Source: REDI01 sp038123735 (GTDB lineage Bacteria; Myxococcota_A; UBA796; GCA-2862545). Taken from it: DNA of 30,180 nucleotides. The position numbers and the translations under genes were made by a program. Numbering within the stretch: the stretch's first letter is position 1; each line of letters opens with the position of its first letter. Shown piece by piece: positions 1-7,655 of the stretch. The DNA lies in assembly GCA_038123735.1 (NCBI GenBank), contig JAYPAP010000034.1, positions 1-30,180 on the forward strand, in the 5' to 3' direction. Below the pieces are notes generated by a model. It saw only the letters and a program-made list of their open reading frames with translations. It had not been told where the DNA came from and ran no database searches.

Positions 1-577
1 TACCAAAGCGCACTCGGACATCATCTGTACGAGCAGCAATGCGGTTCGCGTACTCGAGAGCCTTCCCGCCGATAAACCGGTGTTGTTCGGGCCAGACCGA
101 AATCTCGGTGCATGGGTTCAATGGCAGACGGGGAGGGATGTCGACCTCTGGCAAGGAACGTGTATCGTGCATGAGACCTTCAGTGAGCAGAAGCTCCTCG
201 ACTTGAAGGTGGAGCATCCGAGCGCCAAGGTGATCGCACACCCGGAGTGCGAGCCGCACATCTTGGCGCATGCCGACCATATTGGAAGCACATCCAGTCT
301 TCTCACCTACACTCAGGAATCAGGTTTCGACACCTTCATCGTGGCAACGGAGGCGGGGATTCTGCATCAAATGGGGAAAAACAACCCGGATGCCAATCTC
401 ATCCCACTTCCGGGCATGGACGAGTCCTGCGCATGCAACGAATGTCCGTTCATGCGGCTGAATACGCTCGAAAAGCTGTACCTATGCCTGCGAGACCTGG
501 AGCCGCGCATCGAGATGCCCGAAGATCTCAGGCTTCAGGCCCTCAAGCCGCTCGAGCGGATGATGGCTCTGGGATGA
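1..577 (+). CDS. nadA: Quinolinate synthase NadA, C-terminal part (5' end outside window)
   Basis: Quinolinate synthase condenses iminoaspartate with dihydroxyacetone phosphate to give quinolinate in de novo NAD synthesis, using a [4Fe-4S] cluster in the cytoplasm. The frame is open from base 2 and reads into the window (TKAHSDIICTSSNAV...), so the N-terminal half lies upstream. About 191 residues of the usual roughly 350 are present. The three cluster cysteines expected for the family are visible in their normal contexts: ICTSSNA, HPECEP and ACNECPFM. The signatures FGPDRNLG, WQGTCIVHE and ATEAGILHQM are also typical. The stop codon overlaps the start of the next gene as ATGA (574-577), so the two are probably translationally coupled. 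Function is secure from the motifs. Confidence 0.95.
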   Translation, partial: TKAHSDIICTSSNAVRVLESLPADKPVLFGPDRNLGAWVQWQTGRDVDLWQGTCIVHETFSEQKLLDLKVEHPSAKVIAHPECEPHILAHADHIGSTSSLLTYTQESGFDTFIVATEAGILHQMGKNNPDANLIPLPGMDESCACNECPFMRLNTLEKLYLCLRDLEPRIEMPEDLRLQALKPLERMMALG

Positions 578-926
578 GTGCTCGCAATATCATCGGTGGT
601 CCTTTGGTTCCATGCTCCACTGACCCCATGACGGGGTGGTTCCGCGATGGATGTTGCAACACGGATGCACAAGACCGCGGGTCCCACACCGTATGTGCTC
701 AAATGACTTCGGAGTTCCTTCGCTTCTCGAAAGCGGTCGGAAACGACTTGAGTACCCCGGTCCCTCAATTTGGATTTCCCGGGCTTAAGCCTGGAGACCG
801 GTGGTGCCTCTGTGCCTCACGATGGGCCCTCCGGTCGTTCTCGTTTCGACGCACGCGCGGGCGGAGGACCACTGCGACCACCAGGCCCTCCTCGCCCATG
901 CGATCGACGCTCCTGCCGTGGACTAG
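574..926 (+). pseudogene. DUF2237 family protein, frame broken near 825 (deletion or assembly error)
   Basis: The ATG overlaps the nadA stop. The frame reads MSARNIIGGPLVPCSTDPMTG, followed by GCCNTDAQDRGSHTVCAQMTSEF, GNDLSTPVPQFGFPGLKPGD and RWCLCASRW, which is characteristic of DUF2237, a small cysteine-rich family of unknown function. Right after the last tryptophan codon (823-825) homology jumps to another frame, where it resumes as GPPVVLVSTHARAEDHCDHQ and ends at TAG 924-926. Family members normally have about nine residues (xEAxxAGVA) between that Trp and PPVV. Here only two bases remain, so about 25 nt appear to be missing. Both halves otherwise match the family, which argues for a recent deletion or a sequencing/assembly error rather than an old decayed gene. 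Its stop interlocks with that of the convergent lipoprotein gene (CTAG, 923-926). Confidence 0.8.
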
Positions 927-1648
927 TCTTCCCAACCCGGGTCTTGACCCACGTTGGAGAGTCCTTCGTAGCCATTTTCAGAGCTGACGCGAAGTCCGTT
1001 CAAGCTAGAGCCGAATGAGGTCTTCCGCGTGACAGTGACCTTGCAGGGTCCATTATCACAGTCCTGCTCCTCGGCCGAGTTTTCACGCTGCCCCTCCAGA
1101 CCGATGGGCGCGTTGTTGACCAACTGTCCAAAGCTGAAGACCTCCAGCGCATCCCAAGTGTCGGACTCCGTGCCTTCGAAGAACGTCTCTGTGGACGAGG
1201 AGTACGTACCCTCGGCGGAAGAACCGGACATATCTAGGGTAATCGTAGTGACCTGCTTGGAGGTGTTGGTCTCCGTGTAGTTGTAGCCGGTCTCGTGCGT
1301 TGAAGAAGAACTGCTACTCACTTCATTCGTCCAGGAGAATACCCAATCCCCACCGGACTTGGCGCCGATGTAGACCATGTCATCGATCACCAAGACCTTT
1401 TGCCCGCTCGGACCGTCCATGACCTCCCCAAAAAAGGCGCCATCGCTGACCGTCCTGCTATTTTCGTAGGTCCAAGGGCTTGGCTCTGGCTCGCTCTCGG
1501 TGGGGCAGTCTGTGAGAGTGAAGTTCTCCTCGCACGTGACAGCACCGTCCCCATCTTCAGGTTCTCCAACGGTAAAAAGCCAGATCTCGCTGCTGCCTCC
1601 GCACGCGGACAACAGCCCCGCGACCATGAGCATCGACAATGAACGCAT
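923..1648 (-). CDS. Putative lipoprotein, function unknown
   Basis: 241 residues. The N-terminus MRSLSMLMVAGLLSACGG is a short lipoprotein signal with lipobox LSAC, so Cys16 would be the lipidated residue and the mature protein is probably outer-membrane or periplasmic. The mature part is rich in Ser, Thr, Glu and Asp and poor in Lys. It contains a run of serines (residues about 110-116) and many alternating polar/hydrophobic stretches (KVLVIDDMVYIG, KQVTTITLDMSG, CKVTVTRKTSF) that suggest a beta structure. Cysteines at CEENFTLTDC and QDCDNGPC could form disulphides. I recognise no family. The start is supported by a strong purine-rich ribosome site (GAGGAGGAG) just upstream of the ATG. It is transcribed divergently from the kinase at 1760. 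Confidence 0.8.
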   Translation of the reverse strand: MRSLSMLMVAGLLSACGGSSEIWLFTVGEPEDGDGAVTCEENFTLTDCPTESEPEPSPWTYENSRTVSDGAFFGEVMDGPSGQKVLVIDDMVYIGAKSGGDWVFSWTNEVSSSSSSTHETGYNYTETNTSKQVTTITLDMSGSSAEGTYSSSTETFFEGTESDTWDALEVFSFGQLVNNAPIGLEGQRENSAEEQDCDNGPCKVTVTRKTSFGSSLNGLRVSSENGYEGLSNVGQDPGWED

Positions 1649-1654
1649 GTCTCC

Positions 1655-1677
1655 TCCTCTCGTTTAGGGAGAGAGGA
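1655..1677. repeat. Inverted repeat 7-9-7 in leader of the lipoprotein gene
   Basis: TCCTCTC (1655-1661) and GAGAGGA (1671-1677) are perfect complements separated by 9 bases. In the lipoprotein mRNA the 3' arm overlaps the purine-rich ribosome-binding stretch, but a second GGAG remains unpaired before the ATG. A polypurine ribosome site makes such complementarity likelier by chance, so this is the weakest of the leader dyads in the window. Confidence 0.35.
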
Positions 1678-1759
1678 TGGCACATTCGGGTAGGCATTGC
1701 CGTCTGGTGGACTGCAATTTCGAAAAAAAATCTGTATGCTACCGATGGAGACGCACGGC

Positions 1760-3481
1760 ATGTACCCGAGAAGCTACGCCCAATACACCCTGCTTGAGCG
1801 CTTGGGGGTGGGAGGTATGAGCCAGGTCGACCTGGCTCGTAAGGCTGTAGAGGACGCGAACTATGTGCGTTTTGTTGTCATTAAGCGCATTAAGGCCAAT
1901 GCTACGGATGACGAGAGCTTCGTGCGGATGTTCAAAGACGAGGCACGCATCACGAGTGAGCTTCGCCACACCAATATCGCTCAATTGTATGACTTTGGAA
2001 GGGTGGGCGAGGAGTATTACCTAGCGCTTGAGTACATCGCTGGGGCCGACCTGAGGAGATTGCTCAATCTCCAACGGAAAACGGGTGCAAAAACGCCTGT
2101 TCGCATTGCCCTTCGGGTAGTCAATGAAGTCTTAAATGCTCTGGAATACGCCCATTCACGGAAGGATACCTTGGGACAACCCATGCGGATCATCCACCGG
2201 GATGTGAACCCTCGCAATATCATGGTGAGCACGAGCGGCGAGATTAAGCTCATCGATTTTGGTGTTGCAAAGGCAACAAATCGATTGGAGCGAACCAAGA
2301 CTGACAACATGAAAGGCAAGGTTGCCTACATGGCTCCGGAGCAGATCGCCTCCAACGAGTTTGACCATCGGATCGATCTCTTCTCGCTCGGACTGACGTT
2401 GCTCGAAATGCTCAACGGTGGTTCAGTATTTAAGGGGATGGACCAGACCCGAATCCTACTGCTGATCGCCCAGGGAAAAATACCCAAGTTTGATGTTCCT
2501 GAGGGGTGGGGTGCAGCAGGAAGGGCACTAGCAGTGTTCTTATCCAAGTCCACCGCCTTCAACGAGAATCAGCGATTCTCCAATGCTGCGACGATGCGGC
2601 GTGAGCTTGAAACTGTGGCTCGCGGCTTTCAAGGGATGGCGACCGCTGATGAGGTGGCGGCGTGGGTGGAGCATCTTTCGCCGGGGATCCGCGATGACGT
2701 TCGGAATAAGGTGGATCAATACTCCGGGGTCATCCTGCCAGCTTCGACGGATGACCGTTCACAGAGCTTCGCGATTTCCAAGGAAGATAGCTCAGGCACG
2801 TTGTCCAATACGCAGACATCCACCCTGAACTCGCCGATGGTTGTCGCTGCGGGGTTAGGGAGCGTGTCGGTGATGGTGATGGCGATTGCGCTGGTCGTCA
2901 TCATCGTCGCTGCGTTGATCGCTGTTAGCTTGCAGCCTCAATTGCTGCTCGGATGGCAGGATGAGCCGGATATCGTATTTGAGACTGGGAATATCATCAC
3001 GCATATCGAGCCTGATGAGGGGCCGAATGCCACCGGTGTAGAACAAGCGGTGGACCCTCCACCGACCATAGCAACTGATAAAACGCAGACCGCGACGAGT
3101 ACGACAACCAACCCTCCGAAAGAGCCGCAACGAAATCCAGGTGCCGGCAAAGACAGGGTGGTGGATGTCGGTGAAGCGGATGAGCCGGAGCCTGTGGACT
3201 CAGAAGATGAGGCGGACCAGGATGCGGGTGTAACCACGGTTGTCGACCAGCCGGACCCTACCCCGACGACCCCCGTGGTGACTGGAACCATTCAAGCGAC
3301 CGCGAAGAGGAAGGGTGTTCGACTACGGATCGACGGCGAAGAGACCGAACATCGGACTGGTGACACCTTTGATTGGCCTGTAGGTAAGCATCGAATCGAG
3401 GCTGACGGTTATGTGCCTGTGTCGGTCGTGGTAGAACAGGGGCTACCAAGATTCGTCATTCTCAAGGAGGTCGAGCCTTGA
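1760..3481 (+). CDS. Membrane-anchored Hanks-type Ser/Thr protein kinase with PEGA-like tail
   Basis: Numbered from ATG 1760 (573 aa). Kinase domain about residues 9-290: glycine loop GVGGMS (16-21), ATP-binding Lys42 in VVIKRI, HRDVNPRN (146-153) with catalytic Asp148, DFG 166-168 and MAPEQ 191-195. All catalytic residues are intact. One membrane helix (about 360-390, VVAAGLGSVSVMVMAIALVV and onward) is followed by an acidic Thr/Pro-rich linker and a compact C-terminal beta domain (IQATAKRKGVRLRIDG to GYVPVSVVVEQG) that looks PEGA-like and would be extracytoplasmic. I chose 1760 because GGAG lies at 1747-1750 with 9-nt spacing; ATGs at 1736 and 1745 and a TTG at 1697 lack a clear ribosome site. 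The stop overlaps the next start (TTGA, 3478-3481), so it is probably coupled to the substrate-binding protein. Substrates are not predictable. Confidence 0.88.
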   Translation: MYPRSYAQYTLLERLGVGGMSQVDLARKAVEDANYVRFVVIKRIKANATDDESFVRMFKDEARITSELRHTNIAQLYDFGRVGEEYYLALEYIAGADLRRLLNLQRKTGAKTPVRIALRVVNEVLNALEYAHSRKDTLGQPMRIIHRDVNPRNIMVSTSGEIKLIDFGVAKATNRLERTKTDNMKGKVAYMAPEQIASNEFDHRIDLFSLGLTLLEMLNGGSVFKGMDQTRILLLIAQGKIPKFDVPEGWGAAGRALAVFLSKSTAFNENQRFSNAATMRRELETVARGFQGMATADEVAAWVEHLSPGIRDDVRNKVDQYSGVILPASTDDRSQSFAISKEDSSGTLSNTQTSTLNSPMVVAAGLGSVSVMVMAIALVVIIVAALIAVSLQPQLLLGWQDEPDIVFETGNIITHIEPDEGPNATGVEQAVDPPPTIATDKTQTATSTTTNPPKEPQRNPGAGKDRVVDVGEADEPEPVDSEDEADQDAGVTTVVDQPDPTPTTPVVTGTIQATAKRKGVRLRIDGEETEHRTGDTFDWPVGKHRIEADGYVPVSVVVEQGLPRFVILKEVEP

Positions 3482-4110
3482 TTCGAGTCCTGTCCGCCCT
3501 CGCGCTCATGTTCGGCCTCAGCGTCCCACAGGCCCAGGCAGGCGATATCGTGGTGATTCAAAGCGACGACAGCTCCATCTACAGTGATCCGATCGCTCCC
3601 TTCGTGGAAGCGCTCGGCCGGCGTCCTGACATCTACAATATCCATGGGTCTAAGGTGGATGCGGATGCGTTGGCTGCAAGGTTGCGTGAGCGCGACATCG
3701 ATGTGGTGTTTGCTACAGGCACGAAGGCCGCATGGTTGGCCAAGAAGCAACTCCAAGTCCCCGTGGTCTATGCCTCGGTGCTTTCTCCCTCCCGTTTTGG
3801 CATTCGGTCACCCGATGTGGCTGGCGTGGCGTCCACCCCAAATCCCACCATCGTCTTGGGCCAGTTCGCTGCTTTCTTTCCCGAGTTGCGGAATATCGTG
3901 ATCTTCAAGGGGCCAACGGTTCCGCAGAGTCGTATCGTTCAGATGAACTATGTTGCGAAGACGGCGGGGCTTACCCTCACGGTAATTCCTGTCGAATCTC
4001 CTGATGCCACCCGTGCCGCATTCGATGCTGTTCGCGATGTAGATGCGGTCTGGGTTCCGGCAGACCGCGATGCCCTCGACCCCCTCCAGCACCTGGGCGG
4101 CCTCGATTAA
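3478..4110 (+). CDS. ABC-type substrate-binding protein (PF04392-like), N-terminal part, broken downstream
   Basis: The TTG start is supported by AAGGAGG at 3464-3470 with 7-nt spacing and overlaps the kinase stop. A signal peptide (IRVLSALALMFGLSVPQAQA) is followed by GDIVVIQSDDSSIY, then VVFATGTKAAWLAKK, VPVVYASVLSPSRFGI, NIVIFKGP and VDAVWVPADRDAL. This is the pattern of the ABC_sub_bind family of periplasmic solute-binding proteins, which often occur without a permease. Genuine homology ends near 4077. The last codons before TAA 4108-4110 (DPLQHLGGLD) are translated from an inverted phoH fragment and are not native. The C-terminal part of the same gene resumes after the N gap at 4218. About 40-50 central residues seem to be missing, compared with how the family normally runs from the VWVP strand to the FVRAGALFA-like helix. 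Confidence 0.8.
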   Translation: MIRVLSALALMFGLSVPQAQAGDIVVIQSDDSSIYSDPIAPFVEALGRRPDIYNIHGSKVDADALAARLRERDIDVVFATGTKAAWLAKKQLQVPVVYASVLSPSRFGIRSPDVAGVASTPNPTIVLGQFAAFFPELRNIVIFKGPTVPQSRIVQMNYVAKTAGLTLTVIPVESPDATRAAFDAVRDVDAVWVPADRDALDPLQHLGGLD

Positions 4111-4207
4111 GCCGCTCAGTTGCCCCTGGGGCAGATCGATCTGGGTGGGGTCACCGGTGACGACCATCTTTGAGCCCTCCCCCAGGCGGGTCAGGACCAT
4201 TCGCATC
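4066..4207 (-). pseudogene. phoH: Chimeric fragment of phoH (PhoH-like ATPase), inverted, at scaffold gap
   Basis: Read on the minus strand, 4207 to about 4066 encodes MRMVLTRLGEGSKMVVTGDP then TQIDLPQGQLSGLIEAAQVL and EGVEGIA. This is the highly conserved region of PhoH-family proteins (TRxGxGSKMVVTGDxTQIDLP). About 46 residues are present, with no start, stop or flanking phoH sequence: one side ends at the Ns and the other at a stretch (about 4066-4080) that fits both reading directions. It lies inside an otherwise continuous substrate-binding-protein gene. The simplest reading is a misjoined contig end, placed by short shared sequence during assembly, not a biological insertion. Confidence 0.8.
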
Positions 4208-4217
4208 NNNNNNNNNN
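4208..4217. other. Assembly gap (10 Ns)
   Basis: Ten undetermined bases directly abut the phoH-like fragment. A round 10-base run is normally a placeholder for a scaffold join of unknown size, so distances across it are not reliable. Confidence 0.98.
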
Positions 4218-4456
4218 TTGTCGAAACGGAAGCCATGGTGCGGGCTGGGGGCATGTTCGCGGTCGTACCGGATGCAGACGGAGTCGGGCAAGCAGGCGCA
4301 ACCCTCGTGGAGTCGATACTGAATGGTCAGCGGGCGATGGGTGAAGTGGCATTCTCAGAGCGAACGCGCGTGGTATTTAACGTCCCAGCAGCGACGGCAT
4401 CGGGCGTCGTTTTTGATGAGTTGATGCTGGACTTTGTCGATGTCGTCATCCGATAG
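4218..4456 (+). CDS. ABC-type substrate-binding protein, C-terminal part (same gene as 3478)
   Basis: The frame entering from the gap reads VETEAMVRAGGMFAVVPDAD then GVGQAGATLVESILNGQRAM and ends TASGVVFDELMLDFVDVVIR at TAG 4454-4456. The segment MVRAGGMFAVVPD...GVGQAGA matches the C-terminal lobe of ABC_sub_bind proteins (hydrophobic strand, then a helix containing GxQAA, then ILxGxxxxx). It therefore completes the protein begun at 3478. It overlaps the next gene start by 17 nt, so the run kinase - binding protein - oxidoreductase is probably one transcription unit. Confidence 0.75.
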
Positions 4457-5426
4457 CGTCCTCATTATTGGCGCTGGCGCCGTTGGGCAGGCGTACGGAT
4501 ACCATCTGTGGAAGGGTGGGGCGAAGGTACGATTTCTCGTGCGAGACAAATACGTGGCGTCGATGGTGGAAGGGCTGACTGTCTATCCATGGAATCGACG
4601 GAAACGCGAAAAGCCGATACACTGGGATGAGTTTCAGGTCACATCCGATCTTGAAGAAGGGATCCGTGGGGTAGGGGTCGTGCTCTTGGCTGTTCCCACC
4701 AATGCGCTGTTCTCCGGTGCGTGGTTCTCCGAGCTCACGCGAGCCCTTGAAGATCGAACGCTGGTCGTGCTTCAGCCTGGGTCTTGGGTCGAATCCTGGA
4801 TGACGGAACGCGTTTCGTCTTCGCAATTGGTCTTTGGCTTGATCTCCTTGTGCGCATGGCACATGCCCTTGCACGATGAGGACTTGCCTGCTGGGCAGGC
4901 TTGGTGGTTTCCATGGGGATCGCGGATGGGATTTAGCGGTCCGCCGGAACGGCTCCTGCCACTCTTGGCGTGCTGGAAGCGTGGTCGGATGCCCGTCGCC
5001 CAGCGAAGGGATGTCTTCGCGGACCAGCTGATGTTGGAACCGGTTCTGACCTATATCGTGATTTCACTAGAGCTGGCCGATTGGTCTGTTACCAACCTGC
5101 TTAGTCGAAAAGAACTTATGACCAATGCCATGGACTGCATGCGGTGCTGTTGGTCGTGGGCCTCGCGAGTGAGTGGCAAAAAACCTCCATTACTGTTGCG
5201 AGCGCTGGCACCATGGATGCTCCGTGCGGGACTGCGTTGGCTTGTGCCACTCGCGCCGTTGGACCTGATTCGCTTCTTTGAGGTTCATTTTACGAAGGTG
5301 GCCGACCAGACATTGCTCCTCCTGGAGCACAAGATTGGGGCAATTTCTGATGCGGGGATCGATCCCGGCCCACTGGAGCGGACACTCCTCGAACTCAAGC
5401 GGAAACGCGGCCTACTAAAGAACTAA
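4440..5426 (+). CDS. Ketopantoate reductase-like NAD(P)-binding oxidoreductase (PanE/ApbA-like)
   Basis: 328 residues from ATG 4440. The N-terminus SVLIIGAGAVGQAYGYHLWK is a classic Rossmann dinucleotide site (GAGAVG), and VRFLVRDK, GVGVVLLAVPTNAL and LVVLQPG follow the PanE/ApbA order. The second half is helical but does not show the expected catalytic Lys and Asn context (K-x3-N...NxLTAL). Around residue 200 it instead reads ADQLMLEPVLTYIVISLELA, so I would not assign ketopantoate reduction. ApbA-like oxidoreductases of unknown substrate are common. It starts inside the end of the substrate-binding gene and ends in an interlocked stop with the convergent TonB-dependent receptor (CTAA, 5423-5426). 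Confidence 0.75.
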   Translation: MSSSDSVLIIGAGAVGQAYGYHLWKGGAKVRFLVRDKYVASMVEGLTVYPWNRRKREKPIHWDEFQVTSDLEEGIRGVGVVLLAVPTNALFSGAWFSELTRALEDRTLVVLQPGSWVESWMTERVSSSQLVFGLISLCAWHMPLHDEDLPAGQAWWFPWGSRMGFSGPPERLLPLLACWKRGRMPVAQRRDVFADQLMLEPVLTYIVISLELADWSVTNLLSRKELMTNAMDCMRCCWSWASRVSGKKPPLLLRALAPWMLRAGLRWLVPLAPLDLIRFFEVHFTKVADQTLLLLEHKIGAISDAGIDPGPLERTLLELKRKRGLLKN

Positions 5427-7618
5427 AACCCGACCTCAACGCCGACCAAGAGGCGTCTCGTCTCTCCCGCGATTCCATTCGGGTACCGCGCAGACGGGTT
5501 GTCGTCTGGCCCGGTGAGGCGGGCGATTTCATCTCGATAAACAGAAGTCTCAAAGTCCGTATTTAGGATGTTTCGGACTGTCGCTTGGACCTGAATATTT
5601 TCCGCCTTCCCGAGTCCGGACGCGGTGATCGTGCCGTGGAGCAGACCAAAGGCATCTCCGTTGCCAAGTCCGGTCTCGCCGACCCAGTCCGTGCGTGGGC
5701 GGGCAGCATAGGCCTCGCCGAGAATGAGGGCCGACCAGGTGCTATTGGCCTGCAGCCGAAGTCGCCCTTTGAACATATGAGGGGGAATCTCAAACTGCCG
5801 GCGATTTGCGTATGGTCCTGAGTCATTGTATCGGGACTCCGTAAGCGCATAACCGCCACGCAGAGTGACCGGGCCCACCGTACCGATGACCTCGGCTTCT
5901 GCGGTGATGACCTGGAGGGTGCTCTCCAAGTTCTGGTATTGGTTCGGCGGGGTTACTTTGTCGATCTCGCCGGCCAACAGCGAGAAGGATGATGCCGCGC
6001 GCAGTCGGAGATCATCAGTGGCCTGGAAGGTGACCTCCGCGTCGATCGTGTCGATTTGCTCCGCCCGAATATCTCGTGAGCCACTGGAGAATGGATAGAG
6101 GCCATCCTCCCCAACCTCACCACGTACCAATGCCTCCCGAGCATTGGCATGTCGGAACGCCCGGCCGTATAGCACCTTGGCATTGACAGCATCAGAGGGG
6201 CGCAACACAGCGGCGAACCGCGGGCTGATCCGAGTCCGAAACATAGCCTCGGTCGGGCTGTCATCGGAGTTCGCAGGCAGACGCTGGTCGATACGGCCGC
6301 CGAAGGTGAGCTCAAGCTGAGGGATGGCTGTCCAGGTGTGTGTGGCAAATGCATAGGCGTTCCGGAGTTTATCGCCGGACTCAGCTCGAAAGTCTGAGGG
6401 TGACCCCGTAGCATCCAGGTTGCTGAATACGACATCCTCAAGCTTCAACACCACGGTCTGGTCGATACCAAGTCCGCCTACAAATACGTGGTCTTCATGA
6501 GGGTGGGACTCCACATTGATGCTGCCGCCAAACCACCGGGTGTCCTTTTCGGTCTCGACCATAGTGATGGCCAGCGTGTCGACCCCGCCGCCTTCTGCTG
6601 GGGCACCGTTCCAGAACGCATATAAGCCAGGATTATCATGACGTTGCGACGTGATTCTGGGCATGATCCGGGTGTTTTTGGTGACGCTCCAGTCGTAAGC
6701 GACGTCGATCACCGTCCCACGATTGAAGATTCCGAATCCATCGGTATCGCCTGCAAAGACGTCTAGAGCATCGTTTTGCTCTGCAGTGAGGAAGGCCTGG
6801 TGGTAGTCGAAATGATGCACCCGTGCAGTGAGGTCACCGAAGCGAACGGTGGTGCCGATAGCAACGCCACCCTTAGGGTCGGCTGCTCGGACGTTGCGCC
6901 TTCCGCGGGGGTTGAGATCGGACGCCAGTCCCTCTTGGTCGAATGCACGCGCATAGGCCATGATATCAGCCTCAAAACCGAGGAATGTGCCTCGGTCGCC
7001 TGCGGTGACGCCGATATCAACCCGTTCGCCGGTGCCCACCAATGCGCGCACCCGTCCGCCCTCGAGCTCTGCACCCGAGTACGTGACGATGTTCACCACA
7101 CCGGCCAGCGCATTCGTTCCGTAGATAGCGGACCCAGGTCCCTGAATAAGCTCGATTTGGCGGATCTGGTGCAGCGGTAAGTACTCGTCGATCCAGGCGT
7201 GGGTGTACACACCATCGTACAGGGGAATGCCGTCGAGGAGCAGGAGGACCTTATTGTTGTCGGCGGAGACAATGCCGCGCATACCGAGCAAATGCCGTCC
7301 CTCTTGGGATGTCCAGACATATGCTCCGGGCAGGTCTCGCAATGCGTCACCTAGCGTACGATAGCCACGTTCTCGTATCTGGTCCGCGTCCACCACACTG
7401 ACGATGTTCGGAGCCTTACTAGGCGGTTGAGCCACTCGGGTCGCGACGGTCACTAACTCAGGGTCAAAGGCGAAGATCTCGGTATCGTCAGGCTCTTCAA
7501 AGGGGTCGAGTTCGTCTGCTGCAGATGCGATGGACCCTACTGAACTTCCAACGCATACCAGCATGAGCGAGGGAAGTGTGGAGAGAAAGGCGAAACGGTG
7601 GGGCCGCAGTCTGTGCAT
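5423..7618 (-). CDS. TonB-dependent outer-membrane receptor
   Basis: 731 residues, an ordinary length for the family. There is a signal peptide (about 1-33, ending SIASAADE). A plug domain occupies about 50-190, opening with a TonB-box-like ELVTVATR and containing PNIVSVVDADQIRERGYRTL, LLLLDGIPLYDGVYTHAW and the hallmark IELIQGPGSAIYGTNALAGV. A long beta-barrel follows with alternating strands, ending in VGVEVGF: a C-terminal Phe typical of proteins inserted by the BAM complex. It would import a scarce ligand (siderophore, cobalamin, metal complex or similar) using TonB-ExbBD, none of which is encoded here. The ligand is not predictable. It faces the kinase/binding-protein/oxidoreductase run convergently and is divergent from the FIST gene, with only 37 nt between the starts. 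Confidence 0.92.
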   Translation of the reverse strand: MHRLRPHRFAFLSTLPSLMLVCVGSSVGSIASAADELDPFEEPDDTEIFAFDPELVTVATRVAQPPSKAPNIVSVVDADQIRERGYRTLGDALRDLPGAYVWTSQEGRHLLGMRGIVSADNNKVLLLLDGIPLYDGVYTHAWIDEYLPLHQIRQIELIQGPGSAIYGTNALAGVVNIVTYSGAELEGGRVRALVGTGERVDIGVTAGDRGTFLGFEADIMAYARAFDQEGLASDLNPRGRRNVRAADPKGGVAIGTTVRFGDLTARVHHFDYHQAFLTAEQNDALDVFAGDTDGFGIFNRGTVIDVAYDWSVTKNTRIMPRITSQRHDNPGLYAFWNGAPAEGGGVDTLAITMVETEKDTRWFGGSINVESHPHEDHVFVGGLGIDQTVVLKLEDVVFSNLDATGSPSDFRAESGDKLRNAYAFATHTWTAIPQLELTFGGRIDQRLPANSDDSPTEAMFRTRISPRFAAVLRPSDAVNAKVLYGRAFRHANAREALVRGEVGEDGLYPFSSGSRDIRAEQIDTIDAEVTFQATDDLRLRAASSFSLLAGEIDKVTPPNQYQNLESTLQVITAEAEVIGTVGPVTLRGGYALTESRYNDSGPYANRRQFEIPPHMFKGRLRLQANSTWSALILGEAYAARPRTDWVGETGLGNGDAFGLLHGTITASGLGKAENIQVQATVRNILNTDFETSVYRDEIARLTGPDDNPSARYPNGIAGETRRLLVGVEVGF

Positions 7619-7642
7619 GGCGCTAGCGTACCAGTAGCGCCA
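7618..7642. promoter_or_regulatory. 25-bp dyad (8-9-8) between TonB receptor and FIST genes
   Basis: TGGCGCTA (7618-7625) and TAGCGCCA (7635-7642) form a perfect 8-bp inverted repeat around a 9-nt spacer. The first base is the complement of the A of the receptor ATG. The repeat fills most of the 37-nt space between two divergent genes, which suits an operator serving both, or a hairpin directly before the receptor start codon. No Shine-Dalgarno is obvious for the receptor. The symmetry is seen directly; the regulatory role is inferred. Confidence 0.55.
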
Positions 7643-7655
7643 GAGCGGCGCGCGT

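Noticed and set aside
247..573. Upstream extension of the + frame that contains the DUF2237 gene
   Set aside because: This part runs out of frame across nadA and resembles no family; only the sequence from ATG 574 is protein-like.
3808..4254. 148-codon minus-strand ORF through the N gap
   Set aside because: Only the 4066-4207 part is PhoH-like; the rest is antisense of the binding-protein gene or reads through Ns.
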